This document shows, one piece after another, positions 6,291 through 8,091 of a stretch of 8,091 bases of DNA (its first letter is position 1; the number at the start of each line of letters is the position of its first letter). The notes under the pieces are model-generated. The model was not told where the DNA came from, did no database searches, and worked only from the letters and a program-made list of their open reading frames with translations. The stretch is from an uncultured Bacilli bacterium (GTDB lineage Bacteria; Bacillota_I; Bacilli_A; RF39; UBA660): the NCBI GenBank assembly GCA_944364705.1, contig CALVWH010000012.1, positions 1 to 8,091 of the forward strand. Direction: 5' to 3'. The position numbers were made by a program, and so were the translations under genes.

Positions 6291-6313
6291 ACAAAAATAG
6301 TACCAATGGAATA

Positions 6314-6320
6314 GAAAGGA
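6314..6320 (+). promoter_or_regulatory. Ribosome binding site that sets the Qng1 start
   Basis: GAAAGGA lies 8 nt before ATG 6329. The earlier in-frame ATG at 6287, which overlaps the restored ASCH stop, has no ribosome site in front of it. Confidence 0.65.
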
Positions 6321-6328
6321 ATAAGAAT

Positions 6329-7273
6329 ATGTTAGATAACGTTTTAGAAACATGTAAATTTGTCGTTGAAAATGCAAACCACGTCAAGATTAATTATGAG
6401 AAAGCAAAGGAATTGATCGATGAATTACTCGTATTTGATAATGTTCATTATTTAACTAAAGTTCCTTATGGTGTATATGATATGAGTACGAAAGATATTG
6501 TTAACTTTTTACTGATATATGACTCCATTGATTTTTCTTTTTGGGGAGATCCTAAGTGGACAATCGATGCGAATGGAAAAAATCTAGACGGAGGTATCGC
6601 CTTATTACATTGTATTTTTCATTTATTTAAAGATCGTGATAGCTTAGAAGTTTATAAACAATTAGAAAAAATGACCCTAGAGGAATTTAAAGAAATTTTA
6701 AAAGGTAATGTTGATATTCCTCTTTTAGAAAAAAGATATCATATTGTTACAAGTATCGCTAAAATCGTAAATCATAAAATGAATGGAAATTTTTATGACT
6801 ACATAAAAGACATGAATATAGATAAGCAAATATTTGAAACAATCATTAAAAATTTTCATAGTTTTGAAGATACTAGAACTTATCAAGGACAAACAATATA
6901 TTTCTATAAATTAGCACAATTATTAACTTCTGATATTTTACACGTAATGAAAATAAAAGAACAGAAAATCGTTGATTATTCTAATTTATTAGGGTGTGCT
7001 GATTACAAAATACCACAAGTTATGCAAGGATTTGGAATTTTAGAATATGATACCACGCTATCTTCCTTATTAGAAGTGAAAACAGAAATCAAAGAAAATA
7101 GTGAATATGAAGTAGAAATTCGATCTAGTATGATTGTTGTCATTCAGTACATTTGGGAACAAATCGATAAAAAAATTGACCGGATCGAAATCAATGATTT
7201 TATATGGAGTAAAGGACAAGATAAAACCAAAAAATATAAACCTTATCATTTAACTAGAACGACATCTTATTAA
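6329..7273 (+). CDS. qng1: Queuosine 5'-phosphate N-glycosidase (queuosine salvage, DUF2419/Qng1 family)
   Basis: A 314-residue protein from ATG 6329; an in-frame ATG at 6287 would add 14 residues but lacks a ribosome site. Length fits the DUF2419 family. Matching landmarks in order are DSIDFSFWGDPKW (residues 65-77), FEDTRTYQGQTIYFYKLAQLL (start 179; note D181, R183, Y185, and the FYK.AQ part), CADYKIPQVMQG (D225, K227, P229), ILEYD..L..LLE, and EVEIRSS (E261-S267). The family releases queuine from queuosine 5'-monophosphate, letting a cell reuse the base from tRNA breakdown or the diet. A gut-type low-GC bacterium without de novo synthesis would benefit from this. No transporter or tgt gene is visible in the window. 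It is preceded by an ASCH gene and followed 45 bp later by a kinase-phosphatase gene with its own ribosome site, suggesting co-transcription. All hallmark blocks are present, so it should be active. Confidence 0.85.
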   Translation: MLDNVLETCKFVVENANHVKINYEKAKELIDELLVFDNVHYLTKVPYGVYDMSTKDIVNFLLIYDSIDFSFWGDPKWTIDANGKNLDGGIALLHCIFHLFKDRDSLEVYKQLEKMTLEEFKEILKGNVDIPLLEKRYHIVTSIAKIVNHKMNGNFYDYIKDMNIDKQIFETIIKNFHSFEDTRTYQGQTIYFYKLAQLLTSDILHVMKIKEQKIVDYSNLLGCADYKIPQVMQGFGILEYDTTLSSLLEVKTEIKENSEYEVEIRSSMIVVIQYIWEQIDKKIDRIEINDFIWSKGQDKTKKYKPYHLTRTTSY

Positions 7274-7318
7274 AAAACGAAACAATATTTTTAATTAGTT
7301 TAAGTAAGGAGAAGAAAC

Positions 7319-8091
7319 ATGAGAAAATTAGTAATTTTAAGAGGAGCTATGGGATGCGGGAAAAGTACTTTTATAAAAGAAAATCATTTAGAAAACTATA
7401 CGTTAAGTTCTGATCAACTAAGACTTATGTATAATTCTCCACAAATGAATCTTATGTATTCAGAAGAAATTCCTCAATTTCAAAATAAAAAAGTATGGCA
7501 ACTTCTATATTATTTGTTAGAGGAACGAATGAAAAAAGGAGAATTTACAATCATTGATGCTGTACATGCAAAAAATGAAAGTTTCACCATATATAAAAAA
7601 TTAGCAGAAAAGTATCGATATCGATTATATATTATCGATTTTACAGATATTCCAAAAGAAGAAGTGTATAAAAGAAATTTAATGAGAGAATCTTATAAAA
7701 TCGTTCCAGAATATGTAATTGATCGTACGTATAAAACCTTTTCAAAAGAAAAAATACCATCTTCTTTTAAAAAAATAAAACCCAAAGATTTTAATGACAT
7801 AATCAATACAAAACCAAGAACCTTTGATCAATATGATCATATCCATATTTTTGGAGATCTTCATGGATGTTATCAAACAATCAAAAAATATTTTGATCAT
7901 CATCCAATTCAAAAAAACGATGCCTATATTTTTGTTGGAGACTATTTTGATCGAGGAATCGAAAATTATCAAACCTTTCAATATTTAACAACGCTTATGA
8001 ATAACGAAAATATGCTTTTTTTAGTTGGTAATCATGAAGATAAATTATATAAATACGCTTGCGATGATGAGTTTAAAATGGATTATGATAT
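7319..8091 (+). CDS. Pnkp-like RNA-repair polynucleotide kinase-phosphatase, N-terminal part (runs off window)
   Basis: The frame opens at ATG 7319, 7 nt after AAGGAG (7306-7311), and is still open at the window end (257 residues seen). Residues 1 to about 165 form a P-loop kinase: GAMGCGKST at 9-17, SSD with D32 at the place of the general base of Pnkp kinases, and IIDAVHAKNES around D80. From about 175 a calcineurin-type phosphatase begins: FGDLHGCY (D180, H182), FVGDYFDRG (D208, D211, R212) and LVGNHEDK (N238, H239, E240). Kinase followed by phosphatase with this spacing is the order in bacterial Pnkp, which heals broken RNA ends by phosphorylating 5'-OH and removing 3' phosphates. Whether the C-terminal ligase-type domain of full Pnkp follows cannot be seen. 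A shorter AAA-kinase/metallophosphatase without ligase is the main alternative. Confidence 0.8.
   Translation, partial: MRKLVILRGAMGCGKSTFIKENHLENYTLSSDQLRLMYNSPQMNLMYSEEIPQFQNKKVWQLLYYLLEERMKKGEFTIIDAVHAKNESFTIYKKLAEKYRYRLYIIDFTDIPKEEVYKRNLMRESYKIVPEYVIDRTYKTFSKEKIPSSFKKIKPKDFNDIINTKPRTFDQYDHIHIFGDLHGCYQTIKKYFDHHPIQKNDAYIFVGDYFDRGIENYQTFQYLTTLMNNENMLFLVGNHEDKLYKYACDDEFKMDYD

Noticed and set aside
6287..6331. ATG 6287 as the start of the Qng1 gene
   Set aside because: No ribosome site; ATG 6329 has GAAAGGA at ideal spacing and the family-like sequence begins after it.
7742..7981. 79-residue - strand frame opposite the kinase-phosphatase gene
   Set aside because: Antisense to conserved phosphatase motifs; no start signals.
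1..8091. CRISPR array, tRNA or rRNA gene, complete insertion sequence
   Set aside because: No regularly spaced 25-40 bp repeats, no cloverleaf-like GC-rich segment and no transposase frame were found on either strand; the triple repeat at 3159-3209 is too short and irregular for CRISPR.

Overview
The window is strongly AT-rich, single-stranded in its coding (every supported gene is on the + strand), uses good AGGAGG-type ribosome binding sites and encodes Trp as TGG. This fits a low-GC Bacillota (Firmicutes), possibly of the Erysipelotrichia/Bacilli type found in guts. That placement rests on composition and gene style only.

The left two thirds (1 to about 5450) look like a defence island. 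It opens with the 3' end of a type I restriction subunit gene (hsdR-like) and a hairpin terminator. Next come two tightly coupled genes (917-2677, 2679-3143) whose products each carry an R-x4-H motif of the kind seen in HEPN ribonucleases. Neither is a protein I can name, and this pair is the best candidate in the window for an undescribed system. A 421-bp non-coding stretch follows, holding a short triple repeat, a GAAA-tetraloop terminator, a palindrome and a good promoter. It leads into an overlapping gene pair, an AAA/ABC-type ATPase (RloA/AbiLi-like) and an RloB protein (AbiLii-like). Together these form a recognisable AbiL/RloAB abortive-infection module, and Rlo genes were originally named for their position inside hsd loci.

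The right third (5519-8091) has a different flavour. A 94-residue protein of unknown function is followed by an ASCH-domain gene whose frame is broken at a run of nine A's. The missing C-terminus is perfectly readable one frame over. Then come a queuosine-salvage glycosidase gene (DUF2419/Qng1 family) and, 45 bp later, the start of a Pnkp-like RNA-repair protein (P-loop kinase fused to a metallophosphatase) that runs off the window. These three genes share an RNA theme: ASCH RNA-binding fold, salvage of a tRNA-derived base, and RNA end healing. They are probably co-transcribed.

Working picture: a restriction/abortive-infection island abuts an RNA-metabolism cluster. A functional link between the predicted RNA-cutting (HEPN) genes and the predicted RNA-repair gene is conceivable but is inference only.
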